Below, in pieces: positions 33,722 to 42,434 of a stretch of DNA of 55,787 nt. The DNA lies in the NCBI GenBank assembly GCA_021817825.1, contig JAKAFS010000015.1, positions 1 through 55,787 of the forward strand, in the 5' to 3' direction. The notes under the pieces are model-generated. The model saw nothing but the letters and a program-made list of their open reading frames with translations. It was not told the DNA's origin and made no database searches. A program made the position numbers and the translations under genes. This DNA is from Deltaproteobacteria bacterium. GTDB lineage: Bacteria > Desulfobacterota > Syntrophia > Syntrophales > UBA5619. Within the stretch, counting starts at the first letter, position 1, and the number at the start of each line of letters is the position of its first letter.

Positions 33722-36703
33722 ATGGCCAAGCGCATCGAAATCGGGTTTCGGGAAGGGATCAGGGACGCCCTCGGAGAAAAGATCAAAACGAGGATCGTCG
33801 AGCACCTCCGAATCCCTGTGGATTCAGTAAAAACGATCGAAGTATACACCGTCGACGGCGACTTGACCTCGGAAGAGCTTGCGGCAGCCGCCTGCGGCCC
33901 CCTTTCGGACCCGGTCATCCAGCACTACGCCCTCGGGGGCGGCCTTGCCGACCGATTCGACTGGCTGATCGAGGTGGGGTTCCGACCCGGCGTCACCGAC
34001 AACGTAGGCAAGACCGCTGCCGAGGCCATCGGCCTTCTGACCGGAAAGTCGTTCCGGGTCTACACGTCGCGCCAGTACGCCCTCAGCCGGACCACCGGCG
34101 CTCCCCTGAGCCGCCTGGAGGCGGAGCGGATCGCCTCGGAGCTTCTGGCCAACGAACTCATCCAGCGCTACGATCTCGTCGACGGCCGCACCTGGGACCG
34201 CATCAAGGGCAAGGAGCCCGTCGTCCCCCGCGTCGCCGGGAAGGAGCAGCCCCAAACCGACTTGATCGACCTTGCCATCGCCGACGAGGCGCTCGTCCGG
34301 ATCAGCCAGGAGCGGGTCCTGGCGCTCACCCTCGAAGAGATGCGGATCCTCCGCGACTATTTAAAAAGCGAAAAGGTCCTCACGGCTCGTAAGAAAGTGG
34401 GGCTCGGCCCCCTGATCACCGATGCGGAATTGGAATGCCTCGCCCAGACCTGGTCCGAACACTGCAAGCATAAGATCTTCAACGCAAAAATCGCCTACAA
34501 CGACGGCACGGGCAAGATCCGGGAAATCGATTCCCTCTTTTCGTCGTGCATCAAAAAATCGACCAAGGAGATCCGCGCCCGGATGGGCGAGAAGGACTGG
34601 TGCCTTTCCGTTTTCGTCGACAACGCCGGGATCATCCGCTTCACCGACGACTGGAACCTGGTCTTCAAGGTGGAGACCCACAATTCTCCCTCGGCCCTGG
34701 ACCCTTACGGCGGCGCCCTCACCGGAATCGTCGGCGTCAACCGCGACCCCTTCGGCTGCGGCAAGGGGGCAAAGCTCATCTTCAACACCGACGTCTTCTG
34801 CTTTGCCCCGCCCGACTACGACAAGCCCCTGCCGCCCCGTGTCCTCCATCCCCGCCGGATCTACGAAGGGGTCCGCGAGGGCGTCGAGCACGGCGGCAAC
34901 AAAAGCGGCATCCCGGTGGTCAACGGCTGCCTCGTCTTCGACGACCGCTACCTGGGGAAACCCCTGGTCTACTGCGGCACCGGCGGGATCATGCCCGCCC
35001 GGATCAACGGCAAGGTCACCCATACCCAGGAGATCCTGCCCGGCGATCTGATCGTCATGACCGGCGGCCGGGTCGGGAAAGACGGAATCCACGGTGCGAC
35101 CTTCTCGTCTGAAGAATTGCATGAGGGATCGCCCGTGACGGCGGTCCAGATCGGCGACCCGATCACCCAGAAGAAGATGACCGACTTTCTGCTCCGCGCC
35201 CGGGACCTGGAACTCTACCGCGCCATCACCGACAACGGCGCCGGCGGCCTCTCCTCGTCAGTCGGCGAGACGGCGCGCATCTCCGGCGGCTGCGAGCTGG
35301 ATCTTGCCAAGGCGCCCCTCAAGTACCCGGGCCTCAACCCCTGGGAGATCCTCATCTCCGAATCTCAGGAGCGGATGACCCTCGCGGTCCAGCCGGAGAA
35401 GATCGACGCCTTCTTGTGCCTCGCGAAAAAAATGGACTGCGAAGCCACGGTCCTCGGCACCTACACCGATACGGGCTGGTTCCACATCAAGTACAATGAC
35501 CAGACCGTGGTCTACATCGACATGGACTTCCTCCACGACGGCCTCCCGCAGATGGAACTCAAGGCCGCCTGGCAGCCGCCGCACCACGCCGAGGCCGCGT
35601 TCCCCGAGCCCGCGGACTACAATGCCGCGCTGAAGGCCATGCTTAGCCGTCTCAACATCTGTAGCAAGGAGTCCGTGGTGCGCCAGTACGACCACGAGGT
35701 CCAGGGCGGGAGCGTGGTCAAGCCCCTCACCGGCGTCGCGAACGACGGGCCGTCGGACGCCGCCGTGATCCGGCCGGTCCTCGATTCTTTCGCCGGGGTC
35801 GTCGTCTCCAACGGCATCTGCCCCCGCTACAGCGACATCGACGCCTATGCCATGGCCGCCTGCGCCATCGACGAGGCGGTGCGGAACGCCGTCTGCGTGG
35901 GCGCCTCCCTGGACCACCTAGCGGGCTTGGACAACTTCTGCTGGTGCGACCCGGTCCGGTCGGAGAAGAACCCCGACGGCGAATACAAGCTCGCCCAGCT
36001 CGTCCGGGCCAACGAGGCCCTCTACGACCTGACCACCTTCTACGGCGTCCCCTGCATCTCCGGGAAGGACAGCATGAAGAACGACTACCAGATCGGCGAC
36101 CTCAGGATCTCAATCCCGCCCACACTCCTCTACTCGACCATCGGCAAGATCGACGACGTCCGCAAGGCCGTGACCATGGACGTGAAAAGGCCCGGCGATC
36201 TGGTCTATGTCCTGGGAAAAACATACAAGGAACTGGGCGGCTCGGAGTGGTATGCCGAACACGGCGTGATCGGAAACTCCGTGCCCCAGGTGCGGCCCGA
36301 GCAGGCCCTTGCCCTCTACCGGGCCCTGGAAAAGGCGATCGCCCAAGGCCTCGTTCTTTCCTGCCACGACTGCTCCGACGGGGGCCTGGCTGTCGCCCTG
36401 GCCGAGACGGCCTTTGCCGGGGGACGGGGCCTCACGGTCGATCTCGGCTCGATCCCCATGGAAGGGACCCTCCGGAACGACGAGGCCCTCTTTTCCGAAT
36501 CCCAGAGCCGTTTTGTCTGCACCGTGGCCCGGGAGAACTGCCTTGCCTTTGAGGCGATCTTGGCGGACTCGGCCTTTTCCCAAATCGGAACGGTGGACGC
36601 AGAAGAGGTGCTCAGCATCTACGACGAAAACGGAAAGCGCATCATCGCCGCGGATCTTGCGGAGCTGAAGGCGGCCTGGCAAAAGCCGCTGGCGGCCATG
36701 TAA
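33722..36703 (+). CDS. purL: Phosphoribosylformylglycinamidine synthase, PurS-like/PurL fusion
   Basis: A 993-residue ATP-dependent enzyme of the fourth step of purine synthesis (FGAR to FGAM). The N-terminal 170 residues are PurS-like (IEIGFREGIRDALG and a second half IEVGFRPGVTDNVG). The PurL domains follow, with HCKHKIFNAKI, the nucleotide segment FKVETHNSPSALDPYGGA, and a second AIR-synthase half ending before AVALAETAFAGGRG. There is no glutaminase domain, which is supplied by the next gene. The ATG at 33722 has GGGAGAAGG upstream and gives the conserved start. Confidence 0.94.
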   Translation: MAKRIEIGFREGIRDALGEKIKTRIVEHLRIPVDSVKTIEVYTVDGDLTSEELAAAACGPLSDPVIQHYALGGGLADRFDWLIEVGFRPGVTDNVGKTAAEAIGLLTGKSFRVYTSRQYALSRTTGAPLSRLEAERIASELLANELIQRYDLVDGRTWDRIKGKEPVVPRVAGKEQPQTDLIDLAIADEALVRISQERVLALTLEEMRILRDYLKSEKVLTARKKVGLGPLITDAELECLAQTWSEHCKHKIFNAKIAYNDGTGKIREIDSLFSSCIKKSTKEIRARMGEKDWCLSVFVDNAGIIRFTDDWNLVFKVETHNSPSALDPYGGALTGIVGVNRDPFGCGKGAKLIFNTDVFCFAPPDYDKPLPPRVLHPRRIYEGVREGVEHGGNKSGIPVVNGCLVFDDRYLGKPLVYCGTGGIMPARINGKVTHTQEILPGDLIVMTGGRVGKDGIHGATFSSEELHEGSPVTAVQIGDPITQKKMTDFLLRARDLELYRAITDNGAGGLSSSVGETARISGGCELDLAKAPLKYPGLNPWEILISESQERMTLAVQPEKIDAFLCLAKKMDCEATVLGTYTDTGWFHIKYNDQTVVYIDMDFLHDGLPQMELKAAWQPPHHAEAAFPEPADYNAALKAMLSRLNICSKESVVRQYDHEVQGGSVVKPLTGVANDGPSDAAVIRPVLDSFAGVVVSNGICPRYSDIDAYAMAACAIDEAVRNAVCVGASLDHLAGLDNFCWCDPVRSEKNPDGEYKLAQLVRANEALYDLTTFYGVPCISGKDSMKNDYQIGDLRISIPPTLLYSTIGKIDDVRKAVTMDVKRPGDLVYVLGKTYKELGGSEWYAEHGVIGNSVPQVRPEQALALYRALEKAIAQGLVLSCHDCSDGGLAVALAETAFAGGRGLTVDLGSIPMEGTLRNDEALFSESQSRFVCTVARENCLAFEAILADSAFSQIGTVDAEEVLSIYDENGKRIIAADLAELKAAWQKPLAAM

Positions 36704-36711
36704 CAACAACC

Positions 36712-36774
36712 TGTCATTCCCGCGTTCATTTGTCATTCCCGCGAAAGCGGGAATCCAGGAAAAGCGGGAATCCA
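36712..36774 (+). repeat. Palindromic CGCGAAAGCG-type intergenic repeat
   Basis: Between purL and purQ there are three copies or part-copies of a TGTCATTCCCGCG...GCGGGAATCCAG element. The complete palindrome (ATTCCCGC-GAAA-GCGGGAAT) is at about 36734-36753, with a half copy at 36712-36724 and another at 36760-36774. Such REP-like repeats are scattered in many Deltaproteobacteria. In the transcript the palindrome is a strong hairpin. Confidence 0.75.
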
Positions 36775-36824
36775 GTCGTTTAAAAACAAAAACGGGACCC
36801 CGTCCCGAAACAGGGTAGGAAGCA

Positions 36825-37646
36825 ATGGCAAAGCAAATCAGGGCAATCGTCACCACGGGAAACGGCACGAACTGCGAGATGGAAATGGCCCAGGCCTGCA
36901 AACTTGCGGGCTTCGACCAGGTGGATATCGTCCACATCAGCGAGCTCCTCTGTGGGACGAAGCGACTCGACGACTACGACTTCCTGAACCTGCCGGGCGG
37001 CTTTCTCGACGGCGACGACCTGGGGTCGGCCAAGGCCGGGGCCAACCGGATCCTCCACGCCCGCGTCGCCGGCACCGACGAAAAACTCTTTGCCCAGTTC
37101 ACCCGCTTCATTGCCCAGGGGAAGCTCATCCTCGGCGTCTGCAACGGCTTCCAGCTGCTCGTCAAGCTCGGGATGCTGCCGGGATTCGACGGCCATTACG
37201 ACCGCCAGAGCGTCACCCTCACCTACAACGACTCGGGCCGCTTCGAGGACCGCTGGGTCCACCTCCTTGCTGATCCCGCCTCGCCCTGCATCTTCACCCG
37301 GGGGCTTACGAAAGTCTACCTGCCCGTCCGCCACGGCGAGGGAAAGTTCATCGCCCAGGACGCGGCGACGCTTGCACGCCTCCAGGCCGAGCACCTCATC
37401 ACCCTGCGCTACTGCGACGCGCAGGGTCAGCCGGCAACTGCCTACCCTGCGAACCCCAACGGCTCGGTCGATGCGATCGCCGGGATCTGCGATGCCACGG
37501 GCCGGATCTTCGGCCTCATGCCCCACCCCGAGGCCTTTCTCCATCGGACCAACCACCCTCGCTGGACACGCGAAGACCTCCCCGAAGAAGGGGCGGGACT
37601 TCAGCTATTCAGGAATGCGGCGGGGTTTTTGAGGAACGCCACCTAG
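36825..37646 (+). CDS. purQ: Phosphoribosylformylglycinamidine synthase glutaminase PurQ
   Basis: A 273-residue class I glutaminase supplying ammonia to PurL. The nucleophile lies in ILGVCNGFQLLVKLG (about residue 106), and the His-Glu pair near the C-terminus is in FGLMPHPEAFLHR. The N-terminus TTGNGTNCEMEMAQACKLAG is typical. It stands 121 bases after purL in the same direction, separated by a palindromic repeat. Length is normal for the larger PurQ form that pairs with PurS/PurL fusions. Confidence 0.93.
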   Translation: MAKQIRAIVTTGNGTNCEMEMAQACKLAGFDQVDIVHISELLCGTKRLDDYDFLNLPGGFLDGDDLGSAKAGANRILHARVAGTDEKLFAQFTRFIAQGKLILGVCNGFQLLVKLGMLPGFDGHYDRQSVTLTYNDSGRFEDRWVHLLADPASPCIFTRGLTKVYLPVRHGEGKFIAQDAATLARLQAEHLITLRYCDAQGQPATAYPANPNGSVDAIAGICDATGRIFGLMPHPEAFLHRTNHPRWTREDLPEEGAGLQLFRNAAGFLRNAT

Positions 37647-37814
37647 TAGTATAGAACTGCCGGTTATTGCCGTAGCATTGTCGAAGAGTTCCGATCGGTG
37701 TGGATCCGCTATTTGAGAAGCGCCTGAAGGGACAATGTGAAAGTCTCACCCATGGAGCGTTTCACGGTGATCTTCGATGCAACTCGCCCTGTTGACTAGA
37801 AAAGGAGGTATCAA

Positions 37815-38669
37815 TTGAATCGAGCCAAGAAAGTAACTTTCAATCAATACCGATACCAAATTCTACCCACCACACAAGCAGTTCAGACTGATTTTTGCTT
37901 AGACATTAAGGGCGTTGAAGATTTACGAGCAAAGAAAAATGAGTTCTTCAAGAGATCGCTTTCTGAGATACAACAACTATCGTATCCACGAGGACCGATC
38001 TTGCATCGGAAGCTCTTACTCGACGATGAGATTCTACTTATTCAACTCGCGGTAGAACGTGACCTTCAACGGACCACAAGGGAGTTTAAAGACGAGACGG
38101 TTGAAAACTGGCCGGATATCTTAATTGCTATGAACAACAACCCCCATATCCAAACATGCCTGATTGAACAAGGTGGAGGATTTCAAGACACGGCCACAGT
38201 TGCGAAGTTGCTTTCAGATAATCTCAATGCTCTGCTCCTCCGATATCAGTTGTATGTAGCTTTTGAGCCAATCTATGAGAAAAAAGTGTTTTGGGATCTC
38301 GTTCGTAAGTACGAGGGTAGGATCACTCAAATAGAGTTTGAATTAATTTCACCGAATATGTCAAATATTTCCGGTGCACTTACCATCGATCTCGGAGCTC
38401 TGAACAGGAATACCAACACGCAGCGCACAAATATACAATTGAACAGCGATAAAAGTTCGGCACTCACACCGACAGAAAACGACCCCCTTGTCTCTGGGCT
38501 GGTTGATTATGCATCACAAGGAGGTGGCGATATTGCTGTAAGGGCGAAGGGAGTCAGCAAAAAGATCCATACGGCGCGAGGTGTGAACGAGGTTTACATT
38601 GATGAAATACTGCTCAAAGGATCTAACCCTGAGCTGTTAAGAGATATATTCAAGGATATTATGAGATGA
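37815..38669 (+). CDS. Unknown cytosolic protein of an AT-rich two-gene unit
   Basis: A 284-residue protein with no signal peptide or membrane helix. Base composition drops sharply here compared with purQ, which suggests recent transfer. The start is TTG with AAAGGAGG seven bases before it. Predicted features: a charged helical N-terminal half (VERDLQRTTREFKDE), then a segment with EFELISPNMSNISG and a Thr/Asn-rich stretch, and a C-terminal beta-like part (VYIDEILLKGSN). I do not recognise the family. Its stop overlaps the start of a membrane protein gene (ATGA). The pairing and the island setting suggest, but do not show, a defence role. Confidence 0.75.
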   Translation: MNRAKKVTFNQYRYQILPTTQAVQTDFCLDIKGVEDLRAKKNEFFKRSLSEIQQLSYPRGPILHRKLLLDDEILLIQLAVERDLQRTTREFKDETVENWPDILIAMNNNPHIQTCLIEQGGGFQDTATVAKLLSDNLNALLLRYQLYVAFEPIYEKKVFWDLVRKYEGRITQIEFELISPNMSNISGALTIDLGALNRNTNTQRTNIQLNSDKSSALTPTENDPLVSGLVDYASQGGGDIAVRAKGVSKKIHTARGVNEVYIDEILLKGSNPELLRDIFKDIMR

Positions 38670-39103
38670 TGATTTTCATGACAATATGCACGTTTTTGGT
38701 CATCGGTTTCGCCATTAATGGTATTGCAAAGTTAATTGGCAGTAATTTTCTTTGCTCTTTTTTGGATCAGAATCTCATCCTTCTCTTAGTCGCACTTTTC
38801 GCAATAAACATAACAACCACAAGTGTCATTCTCACCAAGATGCGAGAGATAGCCGACCGACACCCGGAAGTGAATTTTAAGGGCACACGGTGTCAAATGA
38901 AAGCGTCGTCCTATGAGCAAGTGGGACTCATAATCGTAGCAACACTAATTGGTGTCCTGAAAGCATCTCCTTTGGTAGCTGGACACATTCCATATTATGA
39001 CTTCATTCTTAACAGCCTTCTAGTTAGTACATTCGTCTACGCGCTGCACATCCTATGCGATACAGCAAAAGCAGTATACGTCATTCTTGATCACGGAAAC
39101 TGA
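38666..39103 (+). CDS. Small multi-TM protein of the AT-rich two-gene unit
   Basis: A 145-residue protein with about four hydrophobic helices (residues 3-22, 30-52, 88-106 and 113-138). A polar loop between helices 2 and 3 contains KMREIADRHPEVNFKGTRC. It overlaps the preceding gene by four bases and shares its AT-rich composition. In several known two-gene defence systems a small membrane protein is the effector partner of a cytosolic sensor; this is an analogy from layout only. No family is recognised. Confidence 0.72.
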   Translation: MMIFMTICTFLVIGFAINGIAKLIGSNFLCSFLDQNLILLLVALFAINITTTSVILTKMREIADRHPEVNFKGTRCQMKASSYEQVGLIIVATLIGVLKASPLVAGHIPYYDFILNSLLVSTFVYALHILCDTAKAVYVILDHGN

Positions 39104-39179
39104 AAAAGGAACAATTGGGGATGTTCATATTTCTGCATCGTTCCCTTCCCACATCGCCGCGACGAGTGGATAAGGAAAA

Positions 39180-39494
39180 TCAGTGACAGCAGACCTGAAG
39201 TGTGAGGCGCTCCGCTGAACTGCACACCTTCAGGAGGCTGAGAAAATTTTTCAGAGTCGGATTGCCTTTCGGACCGAGCATCCGACGCAGACTCTTCTCG
39301 TTGATCGCCAATTCCCGGGCGATCGCGGCAATTGACTCGGTGGCGTTCAGATAGTCGCGCAGCAGCGCCTTGCCTGTTTCCATGTCATCCATCAAAAAGG
39401 CGTTGGTCGCCTCAACGATCAATTCACTCCTGAAGGCCGGGTCCGATTTAACCCGCGCCATCACTGTATCCCTAAAATCTCTTGTTAGTGGCAT
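39180..39494 (-). CDS. Antitoxin, HigA-like DNA-binding protein
   Basis: A 104-residue antidote protein of the HigA/TIGR02684-like family with a C-terminal helix-turn-helix (SIAAIARELAINEKSLRRML, about residues 53-72) and the typical NPTLKNFLSLLKVC end. It is encoded 15 bases after the toxin, the toxin-first order common to this group. It should neutralise the toxin and repress the shared promoter. Confidence 0.85.
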   Translation of the reverse strand: MPLTRDFRDTVMARVKSDPAFRSELIVEATNAFLMDDMETGKALLRDYLNATESIAAIARELAINEKSLRRMLGPKGNPTLKNFLSLLKVCSSAERLTLQVCCH

Positions 39495-39509
39495 ATTCCA
39501 GTCCCCTGC

Positions 39510-39830
39510 TTACTGTCTTTTCCTCTTTTTATAGTCCGTCCAGCGTTCGCCGGCCGCGGCGATATCTTGCGCCTGACGCTTCTTTGAGCCCCCTCCAACG
39601 AGGACGACCAACTGTTCACCGTCGGTACCGAAATAAATCCGGTATCCAGGGCCGTAATCGATCTTCCGCTCGTAAACCCCGCCTCCGACGCTTTCGACAT
39701 TAGATCTATTGCCTGTTCCCATTCGGATCAGGGCAGTTGTGACTTTGGCGGCGGCACGACCGTCGAGCTTGTCAAACCAGTCTCGGAAAGGACTTCGACC
39801 CGCGGCTGTCAGGTACTCGACAATCTTCAT
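39510..39830 (-). CDS. RelE/HigB-type toxin
   Basis: A 106-residue RelE/ParE-superfamily toxin of the TIGR02683 type. Motifs: SPFRDWFDKLDGRAAAKV near the N-terminus, GVYERKIDYGPGYRIYFG in the middle and LVGGGSKKRQAQDI, typical of this group. RelE-like members are usually ribosome-dependent mRNases. The promoter just upstream carries a palindrome. Toxin and antitoxin together form a type II module, here in an accessory island. Confidence 0.87.
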   Translation of the reverse strand: MKIVEYLTAAGRSPFRDWFDKLDGRAAAKVTTALIRMGTGNRSNVESVGGGVYERKIDYGPGYRIYFGTDGEQLVVLVGGGSKKRQAQDIAAAGERWTDYKKRKRQ

Positions 39831-39850
39831 AGGCCCCTCTCAGCGCACAC

Positions 39851-39879
39851 AAAGTAACATACATGTTACCAATTGTAAA
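39851..39879 (-). promoter_or_regulatory. Toxin-antitoxin promoter with palindromic operator
   Basis: Minus-strand TTTACA (39874-39879) and TACTTT (39851-39856) are 17 bases apart. The perfect inverted repeat GTAACAT-AC-ATGTTAC (39854-39869) fills the spacer and overlaps the -10, 24 bases before the toxin ATG. A bound antitoxin dimer there would block RNA polymerase, the usual autoregulation of such modules. Confidence 0.68.
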
Positions 39880-39968
39880 GCTGATTATTATATCGCAGCC
39901 CCCGACCGGCGCAAGAGCGTTAGGCTTGACGCCAGAGTCTGGCGGGCATGCGGAATGCGCTTGCGCCA

Positions 39969-40027
39969 TGATGGCAGATGATGCACACAAGCCACTGGAA
40001 GATCAATTAAAAATATTGGAGAAACGG
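39969..40027 (+). repeat. Island element, copy R1
   Basis: Copy 1 of a short element found just past the 3' end of three island genes or fragments. Its core reads on the plus strand as ATG-GCA-GAT-GAT-GCA-CAC and continues as a peptide start MADDAHKPLEDQ. Copies R2 (40577-40635) and R3 (43439-43480) encode MTEDTRKPLEDQ and MAEDTRKAGKDQ. This copy ends where the decayed gene fragment at 40028 begins. Confidence 0.6.
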
Positions 40028-40500
40028 TCATGGGTTCCTCCCGGCAAGCCAGGCGCGGCCTTTGTCGGTCAGGCGGTATTTCTGAAGAGAGCTTCTGGGC
40101 TTTTCAGGAACGGTCATTTCCAACAATCCCTCTTGCAACAAAGGATTAAGAACCTGGTCCCTGAACTTGGTGCGGTCTGTCCGCCCCGCGATCTTCATCA
40201 GTTCAGTTATTCCCTTTTCGATCTTCGACTTATGCAAGATTTCAACTTGGTGCCGACTTGGTCCCCACTTAGTCCTGACTGGGCGCTTGACTGGGTCGGC
40301 AGTGCCCCTCTCACTCGCCCACGACTTGCGCGGTGACTTGCGCGGTAACTGACGATTACGGCGAATCGGCTGACGATTGCCTGACGATTACCGAGTCGAT
40401 AGATTCGTAGAAGCCGTCGATAGATCTGCCTCCGCCCTGAATGCGGTCTATTTTCCATCGGTCGATTAGCTGCTTACCTCGGTCGATTATCGGTTGATTT
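40028..40500 (-). pseudogene. Decayed 3' fragment of a DUF4062/ATPase-type gene
   Basis: The last 40 codons match the end of the gene at 40636-42162 closely (LLEMTVPEKPRSSLQKYRL then TDKGRAWLAGR, against LIEMTIPEKPGSRLQKYRL). Upstream the linker repeat QVTAQVTAQV is still recognisable, but stops and frame changes interrupt it. Further upstream another Ile-Asp-Arg-rich stretch ends near 40500. No N-terminal domain or start is left. This is a partial copy or the remains of a second family member; the two linkers differ, so it is not a very recent duplication. Confidence 0.7.
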
Positions 40501-40576
40501 AGGAAGCAATTGGAAACGGGTTCATATTATTGCAACCGATCACGATCCGTGGAGCCGCAGAAAGCTTTTGTTTCAG

Positions 40577-40635
40577 TGATGACCGAAGATACGCGCAAGC
40601 CACTGGAGGATCAAGAGAATAAGTTGGAGATACGG
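40577..40635 (+). repeat. Island element, copy R2
   Basis: Copy 2, directly after the stop of the DUF4062/ATPase gene. Plus-strand frame: MTEDTRKPLEDQ. It is nearly the same as R1, partly because the duplicated gene ends carried it along. It also matches R3 at roughly 36 of 46 positions, from CAGTGATG to GATCAAGA, although the genes next to R2 and R3 are unrelated. Confidence 0.6.
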
Positions 40636-42162
40636 TCATGTTTTCCTCCCGGCAAGCCAGGCGCGGCCTTGGTCGGTTAAGCGGTATTTCTGAAGGCGAC
40701 TGCCCGGTTTTTCAGGAATGGTCATTTCAATCAACCCTTGCACCAGAGCCGGATGCAGGTAATTCGATCGAAAGGTGTATCGATGTTTGATTTTGATCGC
40801 TTGCCGCAGTTCTCTCGCAGTTCTCTCTCCTTCTTGGAGGACGAGCAGCAATCGTTCGACCGGGTCGTTTGACTGGGTCGGTGACTGGGTCGGTGACTCC
40901 TCTACTTTACCCTGGACTTGCGCGGTAACTTGCGCGGTGACTTGGGCCTGCCCCTTGCGCCAGAGGGTGAGGATGAAGAAGCCCGTTTCGGTGCAAAATT
41001 CAGGACGCCTCATGCCGGCCGCACGGCACCGCTCCAGCATATCGACCGTTCCCGTGCCGGCCTTCTCGATATATTTCGTCAGAAAGAGCGGTTCGGCGAT
41101 CAGAGGATTGGGAGGCTGACTGGCATGGGGCTCGTAGAGCTTCTCCAGGGTCAGCGGCGGATGCAGCGTGCCGGGATTCCAGATCTCCAGGCGATCGGGG
41201 AAAAGCTGCACCTCCACGCTGGCATTGCTCGCGTAATCCCGATGGGCCACGGCATTGACGATGCCTTCCGCCACCACCTCCTCGGGGATGTCATATTCCA
41301 CGGGCGCCTGGGGTCCTGCGACCCGGGTCCCCACGGACCGGTTCAGCTTGGACAGGACAAAGTCGATCGCCTGATCCACGAGATCGAAAAGCGTCCCCTT
41401 GTAGATCTGATAGGAGGGAATGGGCTTGCGCTTGGCCAGGGTGTGAAAATGCATGCACTTCAGCTCCGAACTGATGAGGAAACGCTGGGGCGCCTTGCCG
41501 AAAAGCAGAATGGCGGCGTGATTGGGAAGTCCGCGATCCAGCAGATCCAGGTGGGCCAGGACATCGGCGACGGGTGTCTCGACGGGCAGGGCATAGTCGC
41601 GCTCGTACTGCGCCCGCCTCAGAAATTTTTCGACCTTTTCCGGGGAGATGTCTTCCAAAGTGGCGTTTTTCGCCACAGCGGCATCAAAGGGCGAGGTCCG
41701 CAAAAGCCCCCTTTCTTCCAGATAGTTCACTAAGGAGACATAAACGGCTGCCGTCAACTCCGGCATGCCGGAGAAGCGCCGCCGGATCAGTTCGGTGCCG
41801 GCCCGGGCAATGAGGGCCGCCATCTTGGGATGAGGCGCAGCGCCGCCGCTTTTGACGAAGATGAACCGGGGCCTGGACAATTCGCCCGCCAGGGCGAACT
41901 CCCGCTCTGTCGGGGAGAGGCCTTCGCTATCCTCACTGCCGTATTCCTGCCCGAACAGGCCGAGATAGACGTCGCAGCGTTCCACCTCGTCGAGGTAGAG
42001 TTCGTCGGGCCTGCGGTCCTGGGCCGGCACATCCTCGAACAGGAAGACTTCGCAGCATCTCCGGAAAAGCGGATCGCCCCGCAGATAGTCGCGCAGGGCC
42101 GCTCGCTCGGCGACGAATTCACTCTGCACGGAACTGATGAAGATGCGAATTTTTCCATTCAT
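40636..42162 (-). CDS. DUF4062 domain/RecG-like ATP-binding protein with repeat linker
   Basis: A 508-residue protein. The N-terminal DUF4062 domain (about 1-110: IRIFISSVQSEFVAERAALR, DVYLGLFGQEYG) has a TIR/SLOG-like plan. A middle and C-terminal region of COG2865 type follows, with the GHKL-like segment EEVVAEGIVNAVAHRDY near residue 290 and GTGTVDMLERC near 375. A linker of short repeats (QVTAQVTAQV, SPTQSPTQS) leads to a winged-helix tail (about 440-508). Such proteins occur in islands and are suspected in regulation or defence. The ribosome site before the ATG is weak. A decayed copy of its 3' end lies just downstream. Confidence 0.8.
   Translation of the reverse strand: MNGKIRIFISSVQSEFVAERAALRDYLRGDPLFRRCCEVFLFEDVPAQDRRPDELYLDEVERCDVYLGLFGQEYGSEDSEGLSPTEREFALAGELSRPRFIFVKSGGAAPHPKMAALIARAGTELIRRRFSGMPELTAAVYVSLVNYLEERGLLRTSPFDAAVAKNATLEDISPEKVEKFLRRAQYERDYALPVETPVADVLAHLDLLDRGLPNHAAILLFGKAPQRFLISSELKCMHFHTLAKRKPIPSYQIYKGTLFDLVDQAIDFVLSKLNRSVGTRVAGPQAPVEYDIPEEVVAEGIVNAVAHRDYASNASVEVQLFPDRLEIWNPGTLHPPLTLEKLYEPHASQPPNPLIAEPLFLTKYIEKAGTGTVDMLERCRAAGMRRPEFCTETGFFILTLWRKGQAQVTAQVTAQVQGKVEESPTQSPTQSNDPVERLLLVLQEGERTARELRQAIKIKHRYTFRSNYLHPALVQGLIEMTIPEKPGSRLQKYRLTDQGRAWLAGRKT
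40871..40944 (-). repeat. In-frame 12-bp tandem repeats in the linker
   Basis: Two 12-base units are tandemly repeated: GACTGGGTCGGT (40871-40894, then a part copy) and CTTGCGCGGTRA (40917-40940, then a part copy). On the coding strand they encode SPTQ and QVTA repeats. As multiples of three they can expand or shrink without breaking the frame, so linker length may vary between strains. Confidence 0.8.
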
Positions 42163-42434
42163 GGAGCAACCAGCCTGTGAAAGATGGCAACAAAGAGAGT
42201 AACGGGTGGCGCAACCGCCAAATGCCGCTATGTCGGCTCAACATTTTCTTCCCACTTCGGCGCGCTGAAGTGACTTATCTACATGATATATATAAGCGTC
42301 TTACGCGTGACGATAAAGTTTTGCAGCTCTCCGCAAGCGGCGGAAAACTGCGATCTTCACTTACTCAGCGGCAAGGCGCCGGCATTGCGTTCCTGGGTGG
42401 ATCAGCTTCGCGTTCCTCCGCTGATTCTTCGAAT

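Noticed and set aside
36712..36774. CRISPR array
   Set aside because: The repeats are palindromic part-copies without regular spacers or cas genes; they fit REP-like elements.
37647..37814. tRNA gene or attachment site at the island's left edge
   Set aside because: No cloverleaf or repeated end could be seen; only a short GTGAAA/TTTCAC inverted repeat is present.
39920..39970. Integron-type attC site at the GTTAGGC near 39930
   Set aside because: GTTAGGC fits one core half-site, but I found no matching partner at the right spacing and no integrase, so it is probably chance.
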